Assembly (NCBI GenBank): GCA_935421135.1
Contig: OW285195.1
Coordinates: forward strand, 496,001-560,000
DNA: 64,000 nucleotides
Source: Bugulina stolonifera
Taxonomy: Eukaryota > Bryozoa > Gymnolaemata > Cheilostomatida > Bugulidae
Reading direction: 5' to 3'
Position 1 is the first letter of the stretch, and each line of letters begins with the position of its first letter. The notes beneath the pieces were generated by a model. The model was given only the letters and a program-made list of their open reading frames with translations, had not been told where the DNA came from and did no database searches. A program made the position numbers and the translations under genes. Shown in pieces: positions 1-11,264 of this stretch.

Positions 1-69
1 CATTCTATGCATAGAATACATAGAATACATAGAAGACATAGAATGCATAAAATGCGTTCCATGTAATCT
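1..69. repeat. 3' tail of an upstream HOR block, cut by the window start
   Basis: Words TGCATAGAA, TACATAGAA and AGACATAGAATGCATAAAATGCG precede the first block start, exactly as they do before the other block starts. The block to which this tail belongs lies outside the window. Confidence 0.7.
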
Positions 70-140
70 ATGCACTCTATGCATAGAATACATAGAACTC
101 TATGTCTTCTATGTATTCTATGCACTGTATGCATAGAATA

Positions 141-150
141 CGTAGATCGC
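141..150. repeat. Landmark L3 (ATACGTAGATCGC), first of 16 copies
   Basis: L3 is a rare variant of a B word, read as ACTGTATGCATAGAATACG then TAGATCGC, with two CpG dinucleotides and a TACGTA palindrome. CGTAGATCGC starts at 141, 3570, 11336, 14788, 17314, 23581, 34513, 37506, 40955, 44461, 46303, 49332, 52779, 53879, 56917 and 61391. It occurs once per large block, so I use the position 71 bp upstream of it as the block start. Spacing is 3.4-3.5 kb in type I blocks and 2.5-3.04 kb in type II blocks, with short (1.10, 1.84 kb) and long (4.5-10.9 kb) exceptions. Confidence 0.85.
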
Positions 151-371
151 ATTCTATGCATAGAATATATTGATCACATGGAATGCATTCTGTGCACTCT
201 ATACATTCCATATAATCTATGCGTTCTATGCATAGAATACATTCTATGCACTATATGCATTCCATGTAATCTATGCGTTCTATGCATAGAATACATAGAT
301 TGCATTCTATGCATAGAATACATAGAATGCATAGAATGCATAAAATGCGTTCCATGTAATCTATGCACTCT

Positions 372-418
372 ATGCATAGAATACATAGAACTCTATGTCT
401 TCTATGTATTCTATGCAT
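372..418. repeat. Hairpin family H1: 19-bp arms, 9-nt loop
   Basis: The left arm ATGCATAGAATACATAGAA (372-390) is the exact reverse complement of TTCTATGTATTCTATGCAT (400-418), with loop CTCTATGTC (391-399). The same structure recurs many times, for example in the block starts at 3,499, 17,554, 37,728, 41,177 and 62,179, and with loop CTCTATGTG in the GTGTTC variant. In L3 copies the outermost pair is lost. It is a perfect inverted repeat that could extrude as a cruciform or fold in a transcript. No terminator role is implied, since no U-tract follows. Confidence 0.8.
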
Positions 419-739
419 TCTATGCATGGAATATATAGAATACATAGGTTGCATTCCATGCACTCTATACATTCCATGTAATCTATGCGTTCTATGCATA
501 GAATACATAGATTGCATTCTATGCATAGAATATATTGATCACATAGAATGCATTCTGTGCACTCTATACATTCCATGTAATCTATGCGTTCTATGCATGG
601 AATACATTCTATGCACTATATGCGTTCCATGTAATCTATGCGTTCTATGCATAGAATACATAGATTGCATTTTATGCATTCTATGCATTCTATGCATAGA
701 ATACATAGAAGACATAGAATGCATTATGTGCATAGAATA

Positions 740-775
740 CTTATAATTCTATATCTTCCATGTGTTCTATGCATC
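740..775. repeat. Landmark L1 (CTTATAATTCTATAT element), first of 52 copies
   Basis: L1 is a short segment that departs from the 9-bp words: CTTATAATTCTATAT followed by CTTCCATG or CTCCCATG. It shifts the phase, because the frame reading Met-His words upstream reads Cys-Ile words downstream. Cores start at 740, 2356, 4187, 5290, 6153, 6911, 8003, 8866, 9949, 10812, 11876 (one base changed), 12948, 13572, 15319, 17931, 18240, 19058, 20370, 20494, 20827, 21780, 23092, 23217, 23814, 24318, 25091, 26220, 27092, 29063, 30569, 30930, 31436, 32942, 33306, 35008, 36290, 38105, 39730, 41554, 43179, 45078, 46843, 48116, 49931, 51556, 54419, 55701, 57457, 58739, 60166, 61616 and 62479. Positions may be off by a base or two. 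No function is claimed. Confidence 0.85.
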
Positions 776-950
776 ATTCTATGCATAGAATACATAGATT
801 GCATTCTATGCATAGAATATATTGATCACATAGAATGCATTCTATGCACTCTATACATTCCATGTAATCTATGCATTCTATGCATAGAATACATTCTATG
901 CACTCTATGCATTCCATGTAATCTATGCGTTCTATGCATAGAATACATAG

Positions 951-994
951 AATACATTGATTACATAGAAGGCATTGTATGTAATCAATGTATT
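951..994. repeat. Hairpin family H2: 17-bp arms, 10-nt loop
   Basis: AATACATTGATTACATA (951-967) pairs exactly with TATGTAATCAATGTATT (978-994) around loop GAAGGCATTG (968-977). This is repeated in most HOR units. In the V1-linked copies that follow GTTCCATGTTATC, the right arm reads TATGTGGTCAATG, which breaks two pairs with no compensating change in the left arm. At about 24.8 and 28.8 kb it reads TATGTGATCAATG, also uncompensated. Uncompensated changes argue against selection for the stem. Confidence 0.8.
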
Positions 995-1363
995 TTATGC
1001 ATTCTATGCATAGAATACATAGATTGCATTCTATGCGTAGAATACATTGATCACATAGAATGCATTCTGTGCACTCTATGCATTCAATGTAACCTATGCA
1101 TTCTATGCATAGAATACATAGATTGCATTCTATGCATTCTATGCATTCTATGCATTCTATGCATAGAATACATAGAATACATAGAAGACATAGAATGCAT
1201 AAAATGCGTTCCATGTAATCTATGCACTCTATGCATAGAATACATAGAACTCTATGTGTTCTATGTATTCTATGCATTCTATGCATGAAATATACAGAAT
1301 ACATTGGTTGCATTCTATGCACTCTATGCATTCCTTGTAATCTATGCATTCTATGTATTCTAT

Positions 1364-1424
1364 GGTATTGATGCATAGAATACCTTTTTATGCATAGAAT
1401 GCATAAAATACATTTATCACAAAG
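1364..1424. repeat. Landmark L2 (T-run / TTTATCACAAAG element), first of 31 copies
   Basis: L2 runs from GGTATTGATGCATAGA through a T-run to TTTATCACAAAG. There are two variants. V1 reads GAATACCTTTTTATG, with T-runs near 1385, 2999, 14208, 16734, 19701, 22423, 33942, 36935, 38750, 40375, 42199, 43822, 45732, 48752, 50576, 52199, 53308, 56346, 59384 and 60811. V2 reads GAGTACTTTTTATG, near 12394, 15828, 25609, 27601, 29581, 31954, 35517, 47352, 54928, 57966 and 62988. V1 is usually followed about 165 bp later by GTTCCATGTTATC, V2 by GTTCCATGTAATC. The variants mark two lineages of the higher-order repeat. None is present from about 3.0 to 12.4 kb. Confidence 0.85.
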
Positions 1425-4400
1425 AATGCATTCTATGCACTCTATGCATCCCATGTAATCTATGCATTCTATGCATAGAATACATAAATTGCATTCTATG
1501 CATTCTATGCATGAAATACATAGAAGACATAGAAGACATAGAATGCATAGAATGCGTTCCATGTTATCTATGCACTCTATGCATAGAATACATATATTGC
1601 ATTCTATGCATTCGATGCATAGAATACATAGAATACATTGATTACATAGAAGGCATTGTATGTGGTCAATGTATTTTATGCATTCTATGCATAGAATACA
1701 TAGATTGCATTCTATGCGTAGAATACATTGATCACATAGAATGCATTCTGTGCACTCTATGCATTCAATGTAACCTATGCATTCTATGCATAGAATACAT
1801 AGATTGCATTCTATGCATAGAAAACATAGAATACATTGATTACATAGAAGGCATTGTATGTAATCAATGTATTTTATGCATTCTATACATAGAATACATA
1901 GATTGCATTCTATGCATAGAATATATTCATTACATAGAATGCATTCTATGCACTATATACATTCCATGTAATCTATGCGTTCTATGCATAGAATACATTC
2001 TATGCACTCTATGCATACCATGTAATCTATGCGTTCTATGCATAGAATAAATAGAATACATTGATTACATAGAAGGAATTGTATGTAATCAATGTATTTT
2101 ATGCATTCTATGCATAGAGTACATAGATTGCATTCTATGCATAGAATATATTGATCACATAGAATGCATTCTGTGCACTCTATACATTCCATGTAATCTA
2201 TGCGTTCTATGCATGGAATACATTCTATGCACTATATGCGTTCCATGTAATCTATGCGTTCTATGCATAGACTACATAGATTGCATTTTATGCATTCTAT
2301 GCATTCTATGCATAGAATACATAGAAGACATAGAATGCATTATGTGCATAGAATACTTATAATTCTATATCTCCCATGTGTTCTACGCATCATTCTATGC
2401 ATAGAATACATAGATTGCATTCTATGCATAGAATATATTGATCACATAGAATGCATTCTATGCACTATACATTCCATGTAATCTATGCATTCTATGCATA
2501 GAATACATTCTATGCACTCTATGCATTCCATGTAATCTATGCGTTCTATGCATAGAATACATATAATACATTGATTACATAGAAGGCATTGTATGTAATC
2601 AATGTATTTTATGCATTCTATGCATAGAATACATAGATTGCATTCTATGCGTAGAATACATTGATCACATAGAATGCATTCTGTGCACTCTATGCATTCA
2701 ATGTAACCTATGCATTCTATGCATAGAATACATAGATTGCATTCTATGCATTCTATGCATTCTATGCATTCTATGCATAGAATACATAGAATACATAGAA
2801 GACATAGAATGCATAAAATGCGTTCCATGTAATCTATGCACTCTATGCATAGAATACATAGAACTCTATGTGTTCTATGTATTCTATGCATTCTATGCAT
2901 GGAATATACAAAATACATTGGTTGCATTCTATGCACTCTATGCATTCCTTGTAATCTATGCATTCTATGTATTCTATGGTATTGATGCATAGAATACCTT
3001 TTTATGCATAGAATGCATAAAATACATTTATCACAAAGAATGCATTCTATGCACTCTATGCATCCCATGTAATCTATGCATTCTATGCATAGAATACATA
3101 AATTGCATTCTATGCATTCTATGCATGAAATACATAGAAGACATAGAAGACATAGAATGCATAGAATGTGTTCCATGTTATCTATGCACTCTATGCATAG
3201 AATACATATATTGCATTCTATGCATTCGATGCATAGAATACATAGAATACATTGATTACATAGAAGGCATTGTATGTGGTCAATGTATTTTATGCATCCG
3301 ATGCATAGAATACATAGATTGCATTCTATGCGTAGAATACATTGATCACATAGAATGCATTCTGTGCACTCTATGCATTCAATGTAACCTATGCATTCTA
3401 TGCATAGAATACATAGATTGCATTCTATGCATTCTATGCATTCTATGCATAGAATACATAGAAGACATAGAATGCATAAAATGCGTTCCATGTAATCTAT
3501 GCACTCTATGCATAGAATACATAGAACTCTATGTCTTCTATGTATTCTATGCACTGTATGCATAGAATACGTAGATCGCATTCTATGCATAGAATATATT
3601 GATCACATGGAATGCATTCTGTGCACTCTATACATTCCATATAATCTATGCGTTCTATGCATAGAATACATTCTATGCACTATATGCATTCCATGTAATC
3701 TATGCGTTCTATGCATAGAATACATAGATTGCATTCTATGCATTCTATGCATTCTATGCATAGAATACATAGAATGCATAGAATGCATAAAATGCGTTCC
3801 ATGTAATCTATGCACTCTATGCATAGAATACATAGAACTCTATGTCTTCTATGTATTCTATGCATTCTATGCATGGAATATATAGAATACATAGGTTGCA
3901 TTCCATGCACTCTATACATTCCATGTAATCTATGCGTTCTATGCATAGAATACATAGATTGCATTTTATGCATAGAATATATTGATCACATAGAATGCAT
4001 TCTGTGCACTCTATAAATTCCATGTAATCTATGCGTTCTATGCATGGATTACATTCTATGCACTATATGCGTTCCATGTAATCTATGCGTTCTATGCATA
4101 GAATACATAGATTGCATTTTATGCATTCTATGCATTCTATGCATAGAATACATAGAAGACATAGAATGCATTATGTGCATAGAATACTTATAATTCTATA
4201 TCTTCCATGTGTTCTATGCATCATTCTATGCATAGAATACATAGATTGCATTCTATGCATAGAATATATTGATCACATAGAATGCATTCTATGCACTCTA
4301 TACATTCCATGTAATCTATGCATTCTATGCATAGAATACATTCTATGCACTCCATGCATTCCATGTAATCTATGCGTTCTATGCATAGAATACATAGAAT

Positions 4401-5187
4401 ACATTGATTACATAGAAGGCATTGTATGTAATCAATGTATTTTATGCATTCTATGCATAGAATACATAGATTGCATTCTATGCGTAGAATACATTGATCA
4501 CATAGAATGCATTCTGTGCACTCTATGCATTCAATGTAACCTATGCATTCTATGCATAGAATACATAGATTGCATTCTATGCATTCTATGCATTCTATGC
4601 ATTCTATGCATAGAATACATAGAATACATAGAAGACATAGAATGCATAAAATGCGTTCCATGTAATCTATGCACTCTATGCATAGAATACATAGAACTCT
4701 ATGTGTTCTATGTATTCTATGCATTCTATGCATGAAATATACAGAATACATTGGTTGCATTCTATGCACTCTATGCATTCCTTGTAATCTATGCATTCTA
4801 TGTAATCTATGCGTTCTATGCATGGAATACATTCTATGCACTATATGCATTCCATGTAACCTATGCATTCTATGCATAGAATACATAGATTGCATTCTAT
4901 GCATTCTATGCATTCTATGCATTCTATGCATAGAATACATAGAATACATAGAAGACATAGAATGCATAAAATGCGTTCCATGTAATCTATGCACTCTATG
5001 CATAGAATACATAGAACTCTATGTCTTCTATGTATTCTATGCATTCTATGCATGGAATATATAGAATACATAGGTTGCATTCCATGCACTCTATACATTC
5101 CATGTAATCTATGCGTTCTATGCATAGAATACATTCTATGCATTCCATGTAATCTATGCGCATCTATGCATAGAATACATAGATTGC

Positions 5188-5212
5188 ATTCTATGCATCC
5201 GATGCATAGAAT
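5188..5212. repeat. 25-bp palindrome with CCGATG centre
   Basis: ATTCTATGCATC (5188-5199) and GATGCATAGAAT (5201-5212) are exact reverse complements separated by one C. The element recurs where A words switch to B words through GCATCCGATGC. Related forms are GCGTCCGATGC (one pair broken) and GCATTCGATGC (11-bp arms, 3-nt centre). These are among the few CpG sites in the array. Confidence 0.75.
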
Positions 5213-5239
5213 ACATAGAAGACATAGAATGCATAAAAT

Positions 5240-5267
5240 GTGTCCATGTAATCTGTGCACTCTATAG
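5240..5267. repeat. Landmark L4 (CCATGTAATCTGTGC), first of 14 copies
   Basis: L4 reads GTGTCCATGTAATCTGTGC then ACTCTATAGAATGC and lies about 25 bp before L1. The L1 copies it precedes are those at 5290, 8003, 9949, 11876, 15319, 18240, 20370, 23092, 27092, 35008, 46843, 54419, 57457 and 62479. It marks the first L1 of type II units and is absent from type I units. Next to it the usual CTATGCATAGAATAC word has lost bases to give CTATAGAATGC, which breaks the 9-bp phase. Confidence 0.8.
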
Positions 5268-6050
5268 AATGCATTATGTGCATAGAATACTTATAATTCT
5301 ATATCTTCCATGTGTTCTATGCATCATTCTATGCATAGAATACATAGATTGCATTCTATGCGTCCGATGCATAGAATACATAGAATACATAGAATGCATT
5401 GTATGTAATCAATGTATTTTATGCAATCTATGCATAGTATACATCGATTGCATTCTATGCATAGAATGCATTGATCACATAGAATGCATTCTGTGCACTC
5501 TATGCATTCAATGTAACCTATGCATTCTATGCATATAATACATAGATTGCATTCAATGTAACCTATGCATTCTATGCATAGAATACATAGATTGCATTCT
5601 ATGCATTCTATGCATAGAAAACATAGAATACATTGATTACATAGAAGGCATTGTATGTAATCAATGTATTTTATGCATTCTATACATAGAATACATAGAT
5701 TGCATTCTATGCATAGAATATATTCATTACATAGAATGCATTCTATGCACTATATACATTCCATGTAATCTATGCGTTCTATGCATAGAATACATTCTAT
5801 GCACTCTATGCATACCATGTAATCTATGCGTTCTATGCATAGAATAAATAGAATACATTGATTACATAGAAGGCATTGTATGTAATCAATGTATTTTATG
5901 CATTCTATGCATAGAATACATAGATTGCATTCTATGCATAGAATATATTGATCACATAGAATGCATTCTGTGCACTCTATACATTCCATGTAATCTATGC
6001 GTTCTATGCATGGAATACATTCTATGCACTATATGCGTTCCATGTAATCT

Positions 6051-6808
6051 ATGCGTTCTATGCATAGACTACATAGATTGCATTTTATGCATTCTATGCA
6101 TTCTATGCATAGAATACATAGAAGACATAGAATGCATTATGTGCATAGAATACTTATAATTCTATATCTCCCATGTGTTCTACGCATCATTCTATGCATA
6201 GAATACATAGATTGCATTCTATGCATAGAATATATTGATCACATAGAATGCATTCTATGCACTATACATTCCATGTAATCTATGCATTCTATGCATAGAA
6301 TACATTCTATGCACTCTATGCATTCCATGTAATCTATGCGTTCTATGCATAGAATACATATAATACATTGATTACATAGAAGGCATTGTATGTAATCAAT
6401 GTATTTTATGCATTCTATGCATAGAATACATAGATTGCATTCTATGCGTAGAATACATTGATCACATAGAATGCATTCTGTGCACTCTATGCATTCAATG
6501 TAACCTATGCATTCTATGCATAGAATACATAGATTGCATTCTATGCATTCTATGCATTCTATGCATAGAATACATAGAATACATAGAATACATAGAAGAC
6601 ATAGAATGCATAAAATGCGTTCCATGTAATCTATGCACTCTATGCATAGAATACATAGAACTCTATGTGTTCTATGTATTCTATGCATTCTATGCATGAA
6701 ATATACAGAATACATTGGTTGCATTCTATGCACTCTATGCATTCCATGTAATCTATGCGTTCTATGCATGGAATACATTCTATGCACTATATGCGTTCCA
6801 TGTAATCT
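6051..6808. repeat. 758-bp short copy of the 1,955-bp unit
   Basis: It starts at ATGCGTTCTATGCATAGACT like the unit starts at 6,809, 8,764 and 10,710, then ends early where GCATTCCATGTAATC at about 6,740 joins straight to the next start. It contains L1 at 6153. It is best read as a 1,955-bp unit with an internal deletion of about 1.2 kb, or as a partial duplication. Confidence 0.75.
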
Positions 6809-8763
6809 ATGCGTTCTATGCATAGACTACATAGATTGCATTTTATGCATTCTATGCATTCTATGCATAGAATACATAGAAGACATAGAATGCATTATGT
6901 GCATAGAATACTTATAATTCTATATCTCCCATGTGTTCTACGCATCATTCTATGCATAGAATACATAGATTGCATTCTATGCATAGAATATATTGATCAC
7001 ATAGAATGCATTCTATGCACTATACATTCCATGTAATCTATGCATTCTATGCATAGAATACATTCTATGCACTCTATGCATTCCATGTAATCTATGCGTT
7101 CTATGCATAGAATACATATAATACATTGATTACATAGAAGGCATTGTATGTAATCAATGTATTTTATGCATTCTATGCATAGAATACATAGATTGCATTC
7201 TATGCGTAGAATACATTGATCACATAGAATGCATTCTGTGCACTCTATGCATTCAATGTAACCTATGCATTCTATGCATAGAATACATAGATTGCATTCT
7301 ATGCATTCTATGCATTCTATGCATAGAATACATAGAATACATAGAAGACATAGAATGCATAAAATGCGTTCCATGTAATCTATGCACTCTATGCATAGAA
7401 TACATAGAACTCTATGTGTTCTATGTATTCTATGCATTCTATGCATGAAATATACAGAATACATTGGTTGCATTCTATGCACTCTATGCATTCCTTGTAA
7501 TCTATGCATTCTATGTAATCTATGCGTTCTATGCATGGAATACATTCTATGCACTATATGCATTCCATGTAACCTATGCATTCTATGCATAGAATACATA
7601 GATTGCATTCTATGCATTCTATGCATTCTATGCATTCTATGCATAGAATACATAGAATACATAGAAGACATAGAATGCATAAAATGCGTTCCATGTAATC
7701 TATGCACTCTATGCATAGAATACATAGAACTCTATGTCTTCTATGTATTCTATGCATTCTATGCATGGAATATATAGAATACATAGGTTGCATTCCATGC
7801 ACTCTATACATTCCATGTAATCTATGCGTTCTATGCATAGAATACATTCTATGCATTCCATGTAATCTATGCGCATCTATGCATAGAATACATAGATTGC
7901 ATTCTATGCATCCGATGCATAGAATACATAGAAGACATAGAATGCATAAAATGTGTCCATGTAATCTGTGCACTCTATAGAATGCATTATGTGCATAGAA
8001 TACTTATAATTCTATATCTTCCATGTGTTCTATGCATCATTCTATGCATAGAATACATAGATTGCATTCTATGCGTCCGATGCATAGAATACATAGAATA
8101 CATAGAATGCATTGTATGTAATCAATGTATTTTATGCAATCTATGCATAGTATACATCGATTGCATTCTATGCATAGAATGCATTGATCACATAGAATGC
8201 ATTCTGTGCACTCTATGCATTCAATGTAACCTATGCATTCTATGCATATAATACATAGATTGCATTCAATGTAACCTATGCATTCTATGCATAGAATACA
8301 TAGATTGCATTCTATGCATTCTATGCATAGAAAACATAGAATACATTGATTACATAGAAGGCATTGTATGTAATCAATGTATTTTATGCATTCTATACAT
8401 AGAATACATAGATTGCATTCTATGCATAGAATATATTCATTACATAGAATGCATTCTATGCACTATATACATTCCATGTAATCTATGCGTTCTATGCATA
8501 GAATACATTCTATGCACTCTATGCATACCATGTTATCTATGCGTTCTATGCATAGAATAAATAGAATACATTGATTACATAGAAGGCATTGTATGTAATC
8601 AATGTATTTTATGCATTCTATGCATAGAATACATAGATTGCATTCTATGCATAGAATATATTGATCACATAGAATGCATTCTGTGCACTCTATACATTCC
8701 ATGTAATCTATGCCTTCTATGCATGGAATACATTCTATGCACTATATGCGTTCCATGTAATCT
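6809..8763. repeat. 1,955-bp HOR unit
   Basis: This is a complete unit between two ATAGACTACATAG starts, with L1 at 6911 and L4 plus L1 at 8003. It matches the next unit closely. The 9-bp length difference is one A word in the run near 7,620 (four words here, three at 9,565). Private changes include CCATGTTATC at about 8,531. Confidence 0.8.
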
Positions 8764-10709
8764 ATGCGTTCTATGCATAGACTACATAGATTGCATTTTA
8801 TGCATTCTATGCATTCTATGCATAGAATACATAGAAGACATAGAATGCATTATGTGCATAGAATACTTATAATTCTATATCTCCCATGTGTTCTACGCAT
8901 CATTCTATGCATAGAATACATAGATTGCATTCTATGCATAGAATATATTGATCACATAGAATGCATTCTATGCACTATACATTCCATGTAATCTATGCAT
9001 TCTATGCATAGAATACATTCTATGCACTCTATGCATTCCATGTAATCTATGCGTTCTATGCATAGAATACATATAATACATTGATTACATAGAAGGCATT
9101 GTATGTAATCAATGTATTTTATGCATTCTATGCATAGAATACATAGATTGCATTCTATGCGTAGAATACATTGATCACATAGAATGCATTCTGTGCACTC
9201 TATGCATTCAATGTAACCTATGCATTCTATGCATAGAATACATAGATTGCATTCTATGCATTCTATGCATTCTATGCATAGAATACATAGAATACATAGA
9301 AGACATAGAATGCATAAAATGCGTTCCATGTAATCTATGCACTCTATGCATAGAATACATAGAACTCTATGTGTTCTATGTATTCTATGCATTCTATGCA
9401 TGAAATATACAGAATACATTGGTTGCATTCTATGCACTCTATGCATTCCTTGTAATCTATGCATTCTATGTAATCTATGCGTTCTATGCATGGAATACAT
9501 TCTATGCACTATATGCATTCCATGTAACCTATGCATTCTATGCATAGAATACATAGATTGCATTCTATGCATTCTATGCATTCTATGCATAGAATACATA
9601 GAATACATAGAAGACATAGAATGCATAAAATGCGTTCCATGTAATCTATGCACTCTATGCATAGAATACATAGAACTCTATGTCTTCTATGTATTCTATG
9701 CATTCTATGCATGGAATATATAGAATACATAGGTTGCATTCCATGCACTCTATACATTCCATGTAATCTATGCGTTCTATGCATAGAATACATTCTATGC
9801 ATTCCATGTAATCTATGCGCATCTATGCATAGAATACATAGATTGCATTCTATGCATCCGATGCATAGAATACATAGAAGACATAGAATGCATAAAATGT
9901 GTCCATGTAATCTGTGCACTCTATAGAATGCATTATGTGCATAGAATACTTATAATTCTATATCTTCCATGTGTTCTATGCATCATTCTATGCATAGAAT
10001 ACATAAATTGCATTCTATGCGTCCGATGCATAGAATACATAGAATACATAGAATGCATTGTATGTAATCAATGTATTTTATGCAATCTATGCATAGAATA
10101 CATCGATTGCATTCTATGCATAGAATGCATTGATCACATAGAATGCATTCTGTGCACTCTATGCATTCAATGTAACCTATGCATTCTATGCATATAATAC
10201 ATAGATTGCATTCAATGTAACCTATGCATTCTATGCATAGAATACATAGATTGCATTCTATGCATTCTATGCATAGAAAACATAGAATACATTGATTACA
10301 TAGAAGGCATTGTATGTAATCAATGTATTTTATGCATTCTATACATAGAATACATAGATTGCATTCTATGCATAGAATATATTCATTACATAGAATGCAT
10401 TCTATGCACTATATACATTCCATGTAATCTATGCGTTCTATGCATAGAATACATTCTATGCACTCTATGCATACCATGTAATCTATGCGTTCTATGCATA
10501 GAATAAATAGAATACATTGATTACATAGAAGGCATTGTATGTAATCAATGTATTTTATGCATTCTATGCATAGAATACATAGATTGCATTCTATGCATAG
10601 AATATATTGATCACATAGAATGCATTCTGTGCACTCTATACATTCCATGTAATCTATGCGTTCTATGCATGGAATACATTCTATGCACTATATGCGTTCC
10701 ATGTAATCT
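8764..10709. repeat. 1,946-bp HOR unit
   Basis: This copy of the preceding unit is one 9-bp word shorter, with L1 at 8866 and L4 plus L1 at 9949. A few substitutions are visible, for example TACATAAATTGC near 10,003 and ATAGAATACATCG near 10,095 where the earlier copies read ATAGTATACATCG. Confidence 0.8.
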
Positions 10710-11264
10710 ATGCGTTCTATGCATAGACTACATAGATTGCATTTTATGCATTCTATGCATTCTATGCATAGAATACATAGAAGACATAGAATGCATTATG
10801 TGCATAGAATACTTATAATTCTATATCTCCCATGTGTTCTACGCATCATTCTATGCATAGAATATATTGATCACATAGAATGCATTCTATGCACTATACA
10901 TTCCATGTAATCTATGCATTCTATGCATAGAATACATTCTATGCACTCTATGCATTCCATGTAATCTATGCGTTCTATGCATAGAATACATATAATACAT
11001 TGATTACATAGAAGGCATTGTATGTAATCAATGTATTTTATGCATTCTATGCATAGAATACATAGATTGCATTCTATGCGTAGAATACATTGATCACATA
11101 GAATGCATTCTGTGCACTCTATGCATTCAATGTAACCTATGCATTCTATGCATAGAATACATAGATTGCATTCTATGCATTCTATGCATTCTATGCATTC
11201 TATGCATAGAATACATAGAATACATAGAAGACATAGAATGCATAAAATGCGTTCCATGTAATCT
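10710..11264. repeat. Truncated last copy of the 1,955-bp unit and transition
   Basis: It begins with the same ATAGACTACATAG start and L1 (10812), but lacks 27 bp (three words) after L1 compared with the other units and then runs into the L3 block at 11,265 instead of the rest of the unit. Confidence 0.7.

Larger units (their letters stand above)
70..3498. repeat. HOR block B1, type I (3,429 bp)
   Basis: Landmark order is L3 (141), L1 (740), L2-V1 (1385), L1 (2356), L2-V1 (2999). The two halves are about 1.6 kb apart, so the unit is itself a diverged dimer. It aligns with blocks at 37,435 (offset 37,365), 40,884 and 49,261 (offset 49,191). The small length differences are mostly whole 9-bp words; for example, one A word fewer at about 1,815 shifts the offset to 37,374 downstream. 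Confidence 0.8.
4669..6050. repeat. Partial copy of the 1,955-bp unit (first copy)
   Basis: This part matches 7,382-8,763 at offset 2,713, which is 1,955 plus 758. It carries L4 and L1 (5290) and the segment with GAAAACATAG and TATTCATTAC. Its left edge is fuzzy because flanking words are shared by all copies. Confidence 0.7.
3499..11264. repeat. Block B2: L2-free nested array (7,766 bp)
   Basis: The block begins like the block at 44,390 (offset 40,891 through about 4.67 kb) and then diverges. It holds eight L1 copies (4187 to 10812) and no L2. Where siblings carry the L2 T-run, this block reads TTCCTTGTAATCTATGCATT then CTATGTAATC (about 4,780, 7,490 and 9,445), which looks like a deletion of the L2 segment. 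The rest is a nested 1,955/1,946/758-bp array, listed separately. Confidence 0.75.

Noticed and set aside
951..994. Hairpin H2 or H1 as a transcription terminator or structured RNA.
   Set aside because: No U-tract follows the stems, changes in H2 are uncompensated, and no gene is nearby.
1385..1430. L2 T-run as a promoter or polymerase III terminator.
   Set aside because: The five-T run has no A/B-box or other promoter partner in the window; it is a fixed part of the repeat unit.
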